A DNA stretch of 64,000 nucleotides from assembly GCF_021134715.1 (NCBI RefSeq), contig NC_060021.1:9270501-9334500 (forward strand). Reading direction: 5' to 3'. Below, in pieces: positions 35,688-48,084 of this stretch. A program made the translations under genes and the position numbers. Under the pieces are notes generated by a model that was not told the DNA's origin, ran no database searches, and saw nothing but the letters and a program-made list of their open reading frames with translations. Position 1 is the stretch's first letter. The number at the start of each line of letters is the position of its first letter. The stretch is from Daphnia pulex. Lineage: Eukaryota > Arthropoda > Branchiopoda > Diplostraca > Daphniidae.

Positions 35688-37293
35688 TATAAAAATCAAT
35701 AAGTCACTACATTTATTTAGAGAGGAAGCTGATTATCTTTTAGAGAGATTTTAGTTTTCCGCACTACTGTAAGTCCGCTATTTATAACAGAGGAAATAGT
35801 GACCGATAAACCCAGGTTCTTATCAAAACACAGTAAGTCAATAACCAATGATTACATTACAAATAGAAAGCATCTTGTCATTATTTGGAAAAAAAAGAAT
35901 ATTTGCTGTAGCAATTTTTTGCTATAACTTACAATAGGAAGCGTCACATTTTGATAGCACAGTATCAAGCATTTCAAGGAAGCTCGAATCAGATAAAGTA
36001 CTCCACACCGACATTTTTGAGGTAACCCAATAAAGTCTACAGAAATGGGGCTGCAGGCTTACGAGCCGCCTACCCGTCCCACTGAACACCGACTTCGCTA
36101 TGACACGGATGCTAGATGCATTCGTTACCCAGTGCAACTGTGTCCTTAAGGAAATCGATAGGGGAGTCGCGCGCAGCTGCCGGCCTGATATCGGTGCATT
36201 TGGCCACGCGTAAAACACTTTCTCGAGAAAGTTGTTGTTTATTAACAGGTTTTGCCACTTCACTAACTTTTGCTTAAACAATGTGTCTTGAAGCTATTGT
36301 AAACAATCAAACATTTTGGCCTTTTAATAAAACAGATCTCTAAGCACACATCCATTCAGGTGAAGCTAATGTAGCATTGACACATGGTGTGTGTGCAATG
36401 TCAGAAAACAAACAGACTGTGAATTTGTTGAGTCAAGGTAGCTAACCACAGTCACCTTGTGGCTAGCTCGCTTGTCAATAACTACTTCCAGCTGCTTCTC
36501 AGCAACTAGCTAAAATTACTCAAGTTTCTTTGGCTACTACAGATCAAGTAATTTACAAAATTCACTTCAACTAAGAGAAAAGTAATATAAAATTACAATT
36601 CTATCCCTTTAAGCACAACACCTGAATAGTGATGGGAAAGAAAGTGAAATTTCGTGGTAAGAAAGGAAATGAAACTTCAAACTGGTTTCTCAGCAGATAA
36701 AATAATCAAACTAGGTTAGTAGTTAGACAAACCGGTGACAGGAAATTCTTAAATCACTCTCGTCCAAGAATGAACAACGGTTTTCAAACAAAATAGACAA
36801 GCAAACGAGTGAAACACTGGTACACGTTCATGAATTGAGACCTACCCATTTTTTAGAAGCAATCCTACAAATTTGTTGTTGTTGAGGGAAACTGGCTATT
36901 CGATAAAACAGAGATAAAATATTCCAGCTGCAGAATCAACTAGTGACCAAAGCAACCTTCATGGAGCAACGGACGGACTTCGCCCTTTTTTGCTGTTTGT
37001 TTGTCGTGAATTCGTTGAATTCCCGACAATGTTGCCGGATGCGTATTACAACTAAAAAAAACAATTTCTATAAGTCTATAGTTATAGATCAAGAAATAAA
37101 AAATAAGTTTTTTAAATATCTTTTTTAGTTACTTAATCATTAGACTATTCTTTTATTAAATTGAAAATCATGGATTTGTACAAGTACAGCCTGACCAAAG
37201 TAAATAAACAGCACACGCGTGTTAGCGTCGTCTGCTCTTTTGCTGTCACTTGCGGTTTTTTCTTGTTCCTGATCAACTTTATATGCAAAAACT
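35688..37293. other. EFR3-FN3K divergent intergenic region
   Basis: Contains a probable EFR3 5'-untranslated exon on the minus strand whose donor is GTAAGT at about 35933-35928. The remainder, up to the FN3K start, serves as a divergent promoter region. A 119-codon minus-strand frame at 35922-36281 overlaps the leader and has no recognisable similarity. No TATA box stands out. Confidence 0.5.
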
Positions 37294-38608
37294 ATGGCTG
37301 AATATAGGGAAATTATAGCATCTGAATTAAAACTCAAGAAAATAGATCCATGGAAAAGAATAGGTGGTGGTTGCAGCAGTAATAGCTGGGCTTTCAAAAC
37401 TGATATTGGAGAAATATTTGCAAAGACATGTAGTGATGAAAATGTAATTGAAATGGTCTCCTACTCTCCTTTGAGTGTTTTTATTGTTTTAAAGAACTTC
37501 TTGGTTATTTCAGAGAAAAGATCTTCTCTTTGGTGAATTCAAATCTTTGGAAATGCTTCAAATGGCAAATGCTGTGCGAGTTCCAAAACCAATCAAAGTT
37601 GTTTCTTCCTACAATACCACAATTCTCATAACAGAATATATTCAGTTTAGGGGGTTAAAAGTCTTTCAAGGTGAACTTGGGCATCAGCTTGCCATGTACT
37701 TTATTATACCTTGTGTTTTTCATCCCATTACGAACTTGAATGACTTGCTATTTTTTTCTTTTTTACAGACTCCATCTAAAGAACTTGGAACTATTGAAGA
37801 TAAATTCTGATCAGGCAGTAAGACAGTTTGGCTTCTATGTTAATGTCTGCTGTGGATTACTCCCTGTTGAAAACCAATGGAATGGAAATTGGACTGTAAT
37901 AGCAGATGAAAAATTATTTGGATTAATATTTTATACCCTGAATTAATATTATAATTTTTTTAATGAAGGATTTTTACTGCAAACAGAGATTGAAACCACA
38001 AATTAAAAATGTTGCTCAAAAGGTGGGTCCAACGCAGTTTGACTATTCAGTATTCACTTAACTTTTATAATATTGATTAAAGTAGTCTGGCAACAAAGAG
38101 GTGGAAAGACTATGGTCTCTTCTTGAACCTAAAATCAACCAGCTTTTTGATGGAATTACTGTTTTACCTTCTCTGCTCCATGGGGACTTATGGAGTGGAA
38201 ATGTCGGAGAAACAAACGATGCACCTGGTAAAATGAATGCAATTTTTATCTTAATATTCAGTCCTAGGCAAAAACTTGTACGTTTATTTAGTAATCTACG
38301 ATCCAGCCTCATTTTATGGCCATCACGAATTTGATCTGGCTATCACTCGCATGTTTGGAGGATTCAGCAAGGAGTTTTATGAGAAATATCACCATTTTAT
38401 TCCTCGCGAGAAAGGTTTTGAAGAGCGAAAGCCTTTGTACGAACTTTTTCATTACCTCAATCACTGGTATGTCGACTTCATTTTGCAGATATGTTTTAGT
38501 TCAATCCTCTTTGAATCTGATATCATATTTAGGAACCATTTTGGTGGTGGTTATGAAGAGCAAAGCCTAGGAATAATGCGCAAATTAGTTAAGTTGTTAC
38601 ATTGTTAA
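37294..38608 (+). CDS. FN3K: Fructosamine-3-kinase / ketosamine-3-kinase
   Basis: Seven exons, 37294-37455, 37514-37695, 37769-37895, 37969-38022, 38086-38227, 38292-38466 and 38533-38608, give 305 residues against about 309 for the family. The kinase-like fold shows the nucleotide loop [11 protein letters not shown], the ATP-binding Lys in EIFAKTC (about 44), the catalytic loop [10 protein letters not shown] (Asp about 209) and the Mg-binding [15 protein letters not shown] (Asp about 226). MFGGF and the terminal LNHWNHFGGGY are also typical. The enzyme phosphorylates ketosamine adducts on proteins, which then break down, reversing glycation. The Cys/Ser-containing loop (GGGCSS) replaces the usual GGGCIN. 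The gene converges with the BTB gene, with 150 bases between stop codons. Confidence 0.93.
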
Positions 38609-38758
38609 CTTTACTGGTTATGCAAATTTCACATTCTGATTCGGTCATCCCAATATAAAAACAAATGAGTTTAACTATGTTTCATAAGAGAAATAAGAAA
38701 AATATATATTTCTGAGTACACCCAAGTTACAAGTTATAGTGAAGTATTGATCAGCGCT

Positions 38759-40997
38759 TTATAAAGTTTTGGTGCTGACTACTTTTTCTGAAGTTTCACA
38801 GAGACCGTCTTCGGACCTGAGACAATGGGGCATGTGGAGAATAGGAAATCCGAATGCATCTAATTAAAAACAATATGGCTTATAACCTGATATAATAAAC
38901 AAGAAAGTTTGTGTAAATACTTGGTGATAAATGTTTTCTTGTCTCACAGGATTTCGAATGTGTGTTGGTCCCTTCCTGTTGAATCTGATTTAGTGACATT
39001 ATTGACAACATTATCTAATAAGTAATAACTAATAACACTTTTACCCTGTGTACCGGAGAACAGGTTGGGCTGCTTATGTTATTACTGGCCGCTTTCAACA
39101 AATGAGCTGATGAATCTAGAGGGGGAATTTCAATTTTGATGCATCCATCACCACGAGAGGTGTTGGGTTGCCATGGAAGTGGACTTGCAGGTGATCGCAT
39201 TGGAATCTTTCCAAATCGACCTTCCTGGGTGGCGGGAGGGAAAGTAAAACACACACCTGTAGACGCAGTGGTGAAGGACGATGAATTGGGCACGACGAGC
39301 TTCGGTGGCGACATTTGAAACATTGACTTCATCGAATAATTTGATTCCGGAGAAGGTGGAGGAGCAGCCATGTGTTCTCTGGAAGGACTGTAATAAGAAT
39401 GTGACGCTTCCTCGCTTCCCAAAATCTCGTCAAAGACCATCCGGATACGACTGACAGCAGCCGCAACAACAGCCGCCCTACAACACCCAGTAATAGTGAC
39501 AAGGAATAAAGACGAGTTAATAAAATCACAAAAGCGCAAATATAAATGCCAAACAAATGTTCTATTTTTGAATAATTCTCATCTACAGAAAACAAAGAAA
39601 AGAAAATAACAACGTGTTTGAATTACTTCAATGTAACAGAGTCGACATCAACGGGTTGTTTGAAGCTGAAATTTGATGCATTTGGGGCTGATTTACTAGG
39701 CAAAGAATCTCCAGTCGAGGCCGAAAATTTGGATCCAGATGGAACACCACTCGTTCCAGACGTCGACGGAGTGCTGGAAGTGGCTGGATATTTTCCTTTG
39801 GCTATGGAGCAGGCAGATGCAGGTGTCGTTCCCATATTATTGAACTTGCTGGGATCCTGCAAGGCTATGACCGGAGAAGCACCATTGCTGGAAGAATTTC
39901 GATTGTTGTTGAAGTTGAACGATACAGACGGAGTGTCTTTCAATTTGGGAAAAGTGAACTCGGAAGTGTTAGTACTGGCCGCAGGTGTGAGTGGATTTCC
40001 GCCAAAAAAATAATTGGCTCGATCCAATGCCGACACGTTGTTAGTCTGTTGAAATTCAAGCAAAATTAAGTAAATCCGATTCATGTTATTAAATATAAAT
40101 ATGCTATTAAAATATTGAAATATTTACCTGATTATTAGAGTTTGAATCTATGAGAAGAGGAGACATGTGTGCCAGCCGATTATTAAACACTTTACCAAAA
40201 AGAGTGTGCGGTTCAATTTTCGACGAAACAGGAGTACAGTTGATGGACAAGATGAGAGAAGTCAGCTCTGACGCATTCATCTCTTGAAGTGGGTGGCGGC
40301 AAAGTTTCTGAAGTGTTGCAATCTGATACCGATCTGCCAATGCTTGAAGTTCGCCCAGACTGGCCATAGCTGAAGCCTTCAACTGTCCCGTGTAGACGAA
40401 ACGCAGAAAATGACTGAAAATGACTGGTTGAACGTCGTCTATTACGACGGAACTGGATGCAGCTTCTTCTTTTTCAAACAGACCGGCCAACACTGGACTA
40501 CGCGCTGATAGAATTGAGCGATGGGCAGTGAACGTTTTCATTTTTGAAGATTGTCCGACTTGAAACTCGACATCAGTGAGGCTGCCATTTTTCGCCGAAA
40601 TCCACAGCTGTTCCGCCAGAAGAGTATCCGCCAACTGATGCGAATAATCAGTCACAGTCTCCATAATCTTGAGAGAAATCCAGCAAGTAAACGTGAGGGG
40701 CGTCTTCAAATCCAACAGTTCAGCAGAGTAGACGGAATTGGGTCCTTCGTTTGATACTCGATACATTCGCTTCCGCTGATCGGGCAAGGCGCATGTAGTG
40801 AAAAGTACTTCGGCAATGTCAAAAATGGAAGGTTGATTCGATTTGGACACGAGGTAAATAACATGTTGAAAAGCGACAGTCTTAACGCCAAAGCAAACCT
40901 TGAAACCATCTTCTAATTCAATTTCGTGAGATTTACTGTTAATGTTCGTCACGTGCCATTCAATCTTGGACGTAATGCTCTTCTCCAGTACAGACAT
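38759..40997 (-). CDS. SPOP-like BTB/POZ protein with long Ser/Pro-rich tail
   Basis: Minus-strand exons 40997-40128, 40045-39627, 39477-39045, 38984-38921 and 38859-38759 join in phase to 628 residues. The N-terminal about 120 residues resemble a diverged MATH-type region (SKIEWHVTNI, FTCWISLKI). The BTB domain follows at about 137-250 (DVEFQVGQSSKMKTFTAHRS, ILSARSPVLAGLF, FLRFVYTG). Such proteins usually act as substrate adaptors for Cullin-3 ubiquitin ligases and are expanded in Daphnia. The C-terminal half is unusual: a Ser/Thr/Asn-rich low-complexity tail with FG-like patches (NYFFGG, FTFPK, NFSFKQP) and Pro-rich SPP/SPAS motifs. The last two small exons are the least certain part of the model. 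The canonical SPOP NLS and BACK domain are not obvious. Confidence 0.8.
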
Positions 40998-41905
40998 TTT
41001 ACAAAAAATAATACAAAAAATAATTTACTAAATAATTGGACAAGGACCTGAACGTGACAGCTTCTGATGAACGACTGAATTTTTGAAAGAAAATGCCTAT
41101 ATAAGAAACTTCGAAATTACCTCGTTTGCGTAGAATTTGACCGTGAGAAAAACCTTTTTCTCTTTCTTTTACCTTTGTTAACCCTTCCTCTTCTCGCCAC
41201 CGAGGAAAAAGGAAAAAACTACTAAAAAAAACATAGCATATTCTTTTAGACCCTTAAGGTTAAAGTGAAAACAAAGGAAATACAAAATCGATTTTGTTAT
41301 GTCTAGACCGAGATTAGACAAAGCTACTTTCTTCATTTACTTTAATGCGAATAATTTTTTTTTAATTTACGGGATCTAATTAAAAAAGAAAAACATATGC
41401 GTAAGCGTTTCTTTTGGAATATAATGAACGCTTAGCCAGAAAAATGTTTGGAGATTTACCATAAAGAATTACATTTAAAATTAATTTTAAAAAATTCATA
41501 AAGGGTTGAATAATTAAGTTGGCATTTGAGACTTTGGTGATGCACCATCCAGTGCCACGTTACACAGGAAAAACTCGCCCCGTCATCATCATGTTAAACC
41601 AATCTCAAGAGATATACTTGACGTCACGCACCTTAACTCCCGTAGTTCAAACCGGCTGCTTTTATAAGGGACAAGAAAGATAGAAAAAACGCCGGGAGCC
41701 TCGTGCTTCACGGCAGGATGGTAAACAAAAAGAAAAGCTGGTTTTTGAAACCTGAAGGTGAAACCCGAACGTCTTCGAAGGGCGTTCGTCAGTTATGCCA
41801 CGTTGGCTGCTAAAGTAAGCTCGGCTTTTCATGTTTCCTGGTGCTCGATTTTGTCTGTGCTAAAAAGGCAGTTTTAAAATTATCTAAATTTGTGTTGTTA
41901 AAATC
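40998..41905. promoter_or_regulatory. Divergent promoter region, BTB gene and UST-like gene
   Basis: About 0.9 kb separates the two start codons. On the plus strand a full palindromic CRE (TGACGTCA, 41619-41626) lies 42 bases upstream of a TATA-like TTTATAAG (41661-41668), a plausible core promoter for the UST-like gene. The rest is AT-rich, with no gene. Confidence 0.45.
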
Positions 41906-43797
41906 ATGGCGGATAATCAAATAGAGTCGACTAAGTTAGTCAGCAAGAGTCAGAGCACGCCAGTGTCATGTTTTGCCCAACACTCGCAGCGCGTGCAGAT
42001 GCTCCTGTGCACGTTGTTTTTCGTCTCGTGTTTCGCTTTTCTCTTCGTCCTGGAAAGCAAATTGGCCGAACAGCAGCGAGCACTCGAATTTGCTTACAAA
42101 GAGTTTTATCTGCGACCGTTCCACTACAAACTCGACCCTTTTTCTTATGTTGAATTAAAGAACGGGGCGCCCATTACGGAGCCTGAACCGCCCAGTCCAC
42201 ATTTCATGTTCTCGTTCGAAGAGTTGCTGCTCAATCGATTCCTCGACTATTATCTGTGGGCTCAAGGGCCCACCGACGAGACCGATGTCACGACCGATCC
42301 CGAAAGGTTACCTTTGACAATGCAGGCATTCGGGTCCCACTTGCGCAACAGACTCTATTATCAACTGGAACGAGACGAACTCAAAATCAATCCGATTCTT
42401 TTGACCGATCCAGCCCTACCCACTGACAGTAATTTTAGATTTCTAGCTGAAAGAATGCTCAATTACTAAAGAATTTCTTGTTTCAGTCAGAGACCCAGAG
42501 GACGGTATTGAACCCAATAAACTGCTATGGAACGTGATACCTTATTGTAACGATCCTGTCCTGGAAGATGCCCTTCATGAGTTGGGAAATATCAACGGAT
42601 TTCTCTTCGCCCGGGGAAACCACAAGAATTACCGGTAACATTATAGTCAATAAAACATACCGCCCAGACAAATGACAACAAAATGGTTTGAGAAAACAGG
42701 TTTGTCAATCGGAATGAATCACGGGACATTGCTTCCATCGTAGGAGCAGTTCCCATCAAATTGGCCTATTTGCATAATCACAATTTCATCAACTTTCAGA
42801 GGTATAGACAGTTGTAGAATTTAATTGTTTTTTTTCCCCACTTGATTCAATGAAACAATTGTCAAATGAAACAGATACGGATTGAAGAGCCCCATTCAAA
42901 TCAGCATCGTTTGCGAACCGATAGCGAGGAAATTACGTCATTTCTACACGGAGCGCTACAATTATAGGGAGTGGGCGGAAGACTTCCCCATTTCACGCAC
43001 CAACTGGTGGAGAGTGGTATGGCGGGAATGCGATAAGAAATCTTGTCTTTTTCGTTATGACTCAAAACCACATTCCTTTTGACAGACTCTTGAGGAATGC
43101 ATAACCAAAAAGCAACGCGAATGTACCTACGATGGATTGAAAAACATCAAGGCGAAATCTGTTTTAGATATTGGACGTACGTGGCTACCCCGTCGCGTCG
43201 AATGGACCATTCCACAATTCTGTGAATACAACAGATGCGAGTAAGTCCAATCCACTTTTCTTAAGCTGAACTCGAAATAATAAAATTAAAAAAAAAAAAA
43301 GATGACGCTCGTTCATTGACGTCATTGGCCCTGGCTTTTCTTTCATCCAATTTTTATTTGATTACTCAAGGGAATTGGGAGTCGAAAAAGATCTGGGATA
43401 CGTCAAAGATGTCGTTAACCAAGAGTATACTGTCGTCGGCACGTTGGAAAAGATGGGCGAGACGCTAGACCTTCTGGAAACTACGGTACCTCAGTTCTTC
43501 AAAGGCATCAAGAACATCTACTACCAAAAACGTATTTACACGCACTCATTTCCATCCTTTTCGCGCGACTTTTAATTATTATTAAAGCCCTTTTTCTAAC
43601 TGACGTGTTATTTCCGCTATCCTATTGCAGTCGCAGAAAGTGCCAAAAACGTCCCCGGTCCTGAAATTCCCGTCATCAGTTCGGAAATGAGGGCCGAAAT
43701 GGAAAAGAGATACGCGAAAGAAATAGAATTTTATCGCTTCGTGTCTGAGAAACTGGAGCAGGACATCAAGATGAGCAAAACGACAGCGAAACAATAA
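41906..43797 (+). CDS. Uronyl 2-O-sulfotransferase-like type II membrane protein, probable pseudoenzyme
   Basis: Seven exons, 41906-42428, 42487-42634, 42700-42801, 42875-43016, 43086-43240, 43371-43531 and 43631-43797, give 465 residues in phase. A cytoplasmic tail is followed by one membrane anchor (about 30-49, LLCTLFFVSCFAFLFVL) and a stem, as in Golgi sulfotransferases. The lumenal part aligns with UST/pipe-type 2-O-sulfotransferases along its length: LKSPIQISIVCEPIARKLRHF for the RDP segment, then a Cys-pair region, VVNQEYTVVGTLEKM, and LLETTVPQFFKGIKNIY near the end. The family transfers sulfate from PAPS to uronic acids of glycosaminoglycans. Here the 5'-phosphosulfate loop (normally with K-x-GS/T) reads NVIPYCNDPV at about 190-199. 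The 3'-phosphate motif RDP...S reads CEP with the Ser replaced (about 271-280). Catalysis as in the family seems unlikely. The frame and splice sites are intact, so the gene is not a pseudogene in the usual sense. Confidence 0.82.
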
Positions 43798-44567
43798 CAA
43801 ACAAACTAAATCAAAACAAGATAAACAAAACATGAGTGATGACGCTTTCGCAAATATGGCATAGATTAAGTTGCAAGTCACCAAGCAGACCGTGACATGC
43901 AACTACTATACAATTACAGTATTTCAGAAAAATCTTTCTCATATTCAAAATGTGGTGAAGTGGTAAATAAATTTTATAATAAGATGCAAAGTAGGACTTG
44001 TGATTATTTGAATACAAACGATACTCGACCCCGCACTCCCGTGTGATAATTTAATATGCTTCGTTCAAAGTAATAAAAAAGTGAAAAGATTTCAACTCAC
44101 AGCATGATAGAATCAGTCATCCTTTGTAACCTCTAGTGAATTATTCATGTTGATGCAGTTGAGCACTAACCATATTCAAACAATAACACCAAATTCGAAA
44201 CTCGATTTATTCTTCGATATTTTTCCAGAACTACAAACACAACAAGCCAAACACATTTGTTTACTTTTGATATTACAGTAAACAGCTGATACACAGTGTT
44301 GCATTTACTCTGGTGGAAACAAAACAAAATAGTATACAAATTAAAAAAATCTTCTCATCTAGAATTTAAAAAATAATAAATAGATGCACACAATAAATTC
44401 CTATTGCTGAATGTCCAATTTAAAATAAAATAAAATTTCAGCAAATAATTTAGAAATATTCCTGGGTTTCAAAAACTGGAAATAAATAAGGCTCAATTCC
44501 AATTAAAACACGAATCAAAAGAACGACCGCTAACAACATTCATGTTAATATCCGTATCCCGCCCTAC
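43798..44567. other. Convergent 3' region
   Basis: AT-rich. AATAAA at 43966-43971 is a likely plus-strand polyadenylation signal for the UST-like gene. TTTATT at 44206-44211 is a possible minus-strand signal for the cuticle-like gene. No further gene is seen. Confidence 0.5.
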
Positions 44568-45082
44568 TCAGTAGCCACCTACGTAACTAGGTGCATAACC
44601 ACTGTAACTAGGTGCATAACCACTATAACTAGGTTCATAGCCATGACTCGATCCGTAGCCGCCGTAGCCACTGGATCCGTAACCATAATCTGATGAGTGG
44701 CTGTAATAAGGTTGGCTGTAAAAAGATTGGCAGCCTCCATGCTTCACACATTTCTGCAAAGACCAATTTAAAATGCATTCGACATGATTGAGATCAGGGG
44801 CATGTAAATAACTAACATCGCAAAGAGATATTTTACCTTGATGAGTTTGGCGATTTTCTTTTCAATAATTTCCAACAATGATTCGGCCGTTTCAAGATCG
44901 TGACCGTCATCATCAGCCTCCTCGTCGGCAGCCACAGGTGCCACAGGATTGGCGAGCGCACCGACCATCACCAAGGTGACGACCAGCGCTACAATCTGCT
45001 CGTGTGATTGAAATTGAATGAAAAGAAAATGAATTTACTTCTCTGTCGAATGGAATCAATAACTTACCACAAACGTTTTCAT
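44568..45082 (-). CDS. Small secreted Gly/Tyr-rich cuticle-like protein
   Basis: Minus-strand exons 45082-45068, 44995-44837 and 44753-44568 give 119 residues. A five-residue first exon (MKTFV) splits the signal peptide, as in many arthropod cuticle genes, and the second exon completes it (IVALVVTLVMVGALANP). An acidic segment and an amphipathic helix (ESLLEIIEKKIAKLIK) follow. A Tyr/Gly/Ser-rich tail carries near-perfect nonapeptide-like repeats (SYSGYAPSYSGYAPSYVGGY). Such tails occur in structural cuticle and silk-like proteins, and the role is inferred from composition. The acceptor AGCAG allows one extra Gln. A TATA box lies upstream. Confidence 0.85.
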
Positions 45083-45183
45083 GTTGAATCCAAATTTCCC
45101 CTGCAGAAGACGGTCGATTCCGCGACAAATGTGTACAGTGGTAGCCGAGTGAGAAATGGTAAGTCTTCGTCTGCGACCAAAGA

Positions 45184-45192
45184 CTATTTATA
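45184..45192 (-). promoter_or_regulatory. TATA box of cuticle-like gene
   Basis: TATAAATAG on the minus strand, about 100 bases upstream of the ATG at 45082, the usual arrangement for an abundantly expressed cuticle gene. Confidence 0.55.
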
Positions 45193-47829
45193 CAACGCGA
45201 CGGCAGCTGCTGCGTAGTGTCTAAAGCGGTCGGAGGACGACCAATTCCTTTCAACAATTTTACGAATTGAGGCTTCAGAAAGGAAAATTTATAGTGCGCG
45301 GAATCCCGGCATATTTGTTGTGTCGTTGGTTTTCTTTACAGGGAAATCCTCTTTTCATTCGAACTGGGTCAAGGTTCGACACAGTTTCGTTGCACCTGGC
45401 GGCATACAAGCACTTATCTTTCTTGGATGATGGATCAATTTACACCCCTCTCTTTCCACACTCTCAAGGACCTCACTTTGGAAATTTCGATTTCGAAATC
45501 GTTACTGTACACACTGGAGACATTTTACAAGGCGGCACTAATAACAGTCGGCTGTCGTCGGCAAAGTTATCGCCTCGTCAAAACTCTGAGCGTGCGGTTA
45601 TTATGAGAACGTTGCGCTTGATCGACTCTGGTCGTCTTTAATGAACCTACAGTTTGTGGTTATATGTGCCTGCATGGGGTTTGATAATCATCAACGTCCG
45701 TAAATGAAATGATACTTTCATGGAAAAAATGCCTCTAAATTAAATCCCGATTCAGTACTAGGTTCCACATTCGCCTGTTGACTTGGGGTGGGGAGGTATT
45801 TGATTGTGAATTCTACCCACGTTGAAATCCAGATATAAACTGAATGTAACGATAGCGTCATGACTGTTGGTGGGATTGATTCAAAAAGGAAAAAGTCAAC
45901 ACACTCACACGCAGCAGCAGAAATAGATCGTTATTTCCGTGTTCAAGGACTCGACAGAGCGACGAGCGATCCCTGGCCTGGATCCTCCGGGGGAGAAAAG
46001 AATTCTCGTCCGTTTTCCTTCGTGTTTTCCAGTCATCACGTACGGCGACGATCCAAAGTCTATTATAGCTGCATGTGTGGGTGGTACGTTTCCACCAGAA
46101 GAAAATGTACATGTTAAGTCAATCCACTATTTCCGTTCAAATAAATAATAACAGGGTGCCGGTGTGGCGGCAGGTTCCCCTTTGGTCGTCAAATTTTCTA
46201 ATTGCACTTGTTTGATTTTAGAGATTAATTTAAGCCTATGTTTGAATTTGAAAATTATTCAACAATCTAAATTTTCTTACAGGAACAACACTGGACAAAA
46301 AACACTGTTGACAAACAACTTAGATTAATATACATGATTTTCTAATTCAAAAATGAAAATAAAAAAATTGGAAATATTGTGACACTTCTGACTTCTCTAC
46401 ATATTATGAGATTTATGTTTACGTCAATCAGCTATTTTTTTTCCCCGTCCAAATAAAATACGAATCAATCATCACAACATCACCTTGCATCTTTATGGTG
46501 AAAAACGGAAGCGGGCGATGGCGTACGTAAACGTATACATAGCAGTAATATAACGTGTATTTGTTTGGCTCCAGACGGGATTTCACGCAAAAAACCCATA
46601 CATACACAAACAGATTTTACTGTTTTTTTTCTCTCTCTCTCTCTCTCTCTTTTTGAAGAAAATAGGTTTTTTTTTTATTATTTCTGTTAAAAAAAGGAGA
46701 GAACGTTACACAGAAAGGGGGAGGATAAGGGGGGAGGGGGCTACGAGCAAATATACACATTGGCGTAAAGAACACGCCCGAAAGTCAACAAACTTCTACG
46801 CTCAAGATAAGGCGACACACGTTTACATTATATGTTTCCCCTCTTTCAAGTCATTTTTTCCCTTAATGTTTTACCTTTTTTCCCATTAACCTAATGTTGA
46901 TGTTACACCACAAAGTTCGGAAAGAGAGGGGGGGCTCTTAACCATTTAAAAAAAAAAGGAAAATCGAACAAAACCAAAACGATCCTGACTTAAACAGAAG
47001 AAAAGTACAGAAAAAGTATCAAAAACAATTTGAAACGGAAAAAAGTACTTTAGTGGAATTGCTGTAATGGCGTAAAGGTTTTAAAATATCCCAGGTGAGC
47101 CTTTTTGAGTTGTGGGGCCGCCGGATGATTGAACACTGGGTGTGTAGTTTTGCTTCAATATTTGAGTGTCAAAAAAGTTCTGTATAACTTTGTGTGTGTG
47201 TGTATGCGAGATAGCGAGGAAAGGAAATCCCCGACCGGGAGAAAACGTGTACAGGTGGAAGGAAGCAAAAACAAAAAAATAGTGACATGGGAAAAGTGCA
47301 TAATGCTGAGTTCCGATATTTCCGCAAGGAGAAATATTCATATTACGCATTCCCGTCGGACTGTAAAGGTTACAGCGCTCGACAAGGGTATCTATCTTCT
47401 ATCTATCTCTACAAACATCCATCATTCAATGATTGAGTTCAGCGAATTTTCTCCAAAAATAGAACCGACGCGAGAGAGTATGTATATAAATAAATATTTA
47501 TAAAAGAGGCTGCTACCAACACACACACACACCACACGCATTTCGAATGACCGCCGTCAGCTCTGCCGACGGATTTATATACCAACCAGCAGCATCGAGA
47601 AGAAGAAAAAAAAATCCAGAGCCCGTGTCACTCGGGATATATATATAATACTAACTACACTGTGTAGTCTCTCTCTTAGATCATCGAAAAGTGTACGGCG
47701 TTTCTCCTTTTAGTTTTTTGTTTCTAACGTAAAAATTGTTTTGTTACTTTGATTAATGGATTACGGCATACTCTCCACATCGGAGGTGAGGACGGGACAC
47801 GAGGGACGATGGATGGATGCAACTGTGTG
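45193..47829. other. Intergenic, no gene supported
   Basis: Contains a (CT)n run near 46632-46650, several A/T tracts and a TG run near 47192-47204. A 124-codon plus frame at 45267-45641 lacks an ATG and similarity. It probably includes distal 3' sequence of NOS1AP transcripts. Confidence 0.45.
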
Positions 47830-48084
47830 TTAGAGCGATCGCCAGCTGGATTTCCGCGAAAGAAATTTCCACCGACGTCCAAAACGGCTCCGGCTGCGGA
47901 CGGACGTGGGCAAGGAGCGGCGTGTGGCGTCGTAGAATCGGCGCCTGACTTCATCGACCATGACGTCTACTTCGTCACAATCGTCCTGCGTGTTGGTGGC
48001 GGCCGCATCCTCGACGTAACCCGACTCTTGGCGAGAGATGGGCTGCAGTTGCAGCCATTCCATGATCCGTGCAGTCAGCGGCAA
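47830..48084 (-). CDS. Possible alternative last exon of NOS1AP (tentative)
   Basis: On the minus strand the acceptor AATATTTCAG is followed at 48084 by an 84-residue open frame ending TAA at 47830. The sequence is not low complexity (LPLTARIMEWLQLQPISRQE, then DCDEVDVMVDEVRRRFYDA, then an Arg/Ser-rich end). The frame begins exactly at the acceptor and has coding-like composition. It lies 1 kb downstream of the NOS1AP stop. Using the cryptic donor ACCAA|GTAAAC at that stop would enter it in the wrong phase, so a different donor would be needed. It could equally be an unrelated small gene or chance. Confidence 0.3.
   Translation of the reverse strand: MPLTARIMEWLQLQPISRQESGYVEDAAATNTQDDCDEVDVMVDEVRRRFYDATRRSLPTSVRSRSRFGRRWKFLSRKSSWRSL

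Noticed and set aside
35922-36281. A 119-codon minus frame upstream of EFR3
   Set aside because: It overlaps a likely 5'-untranslated exon with a GTAAGT donor, and the composition is not protein-like.
45267-45641. A 124-codon plus frame divergent to the cuticle-like gene
   Set aside because: No ATG at its start, no similarity and no splice context; treated as chance.
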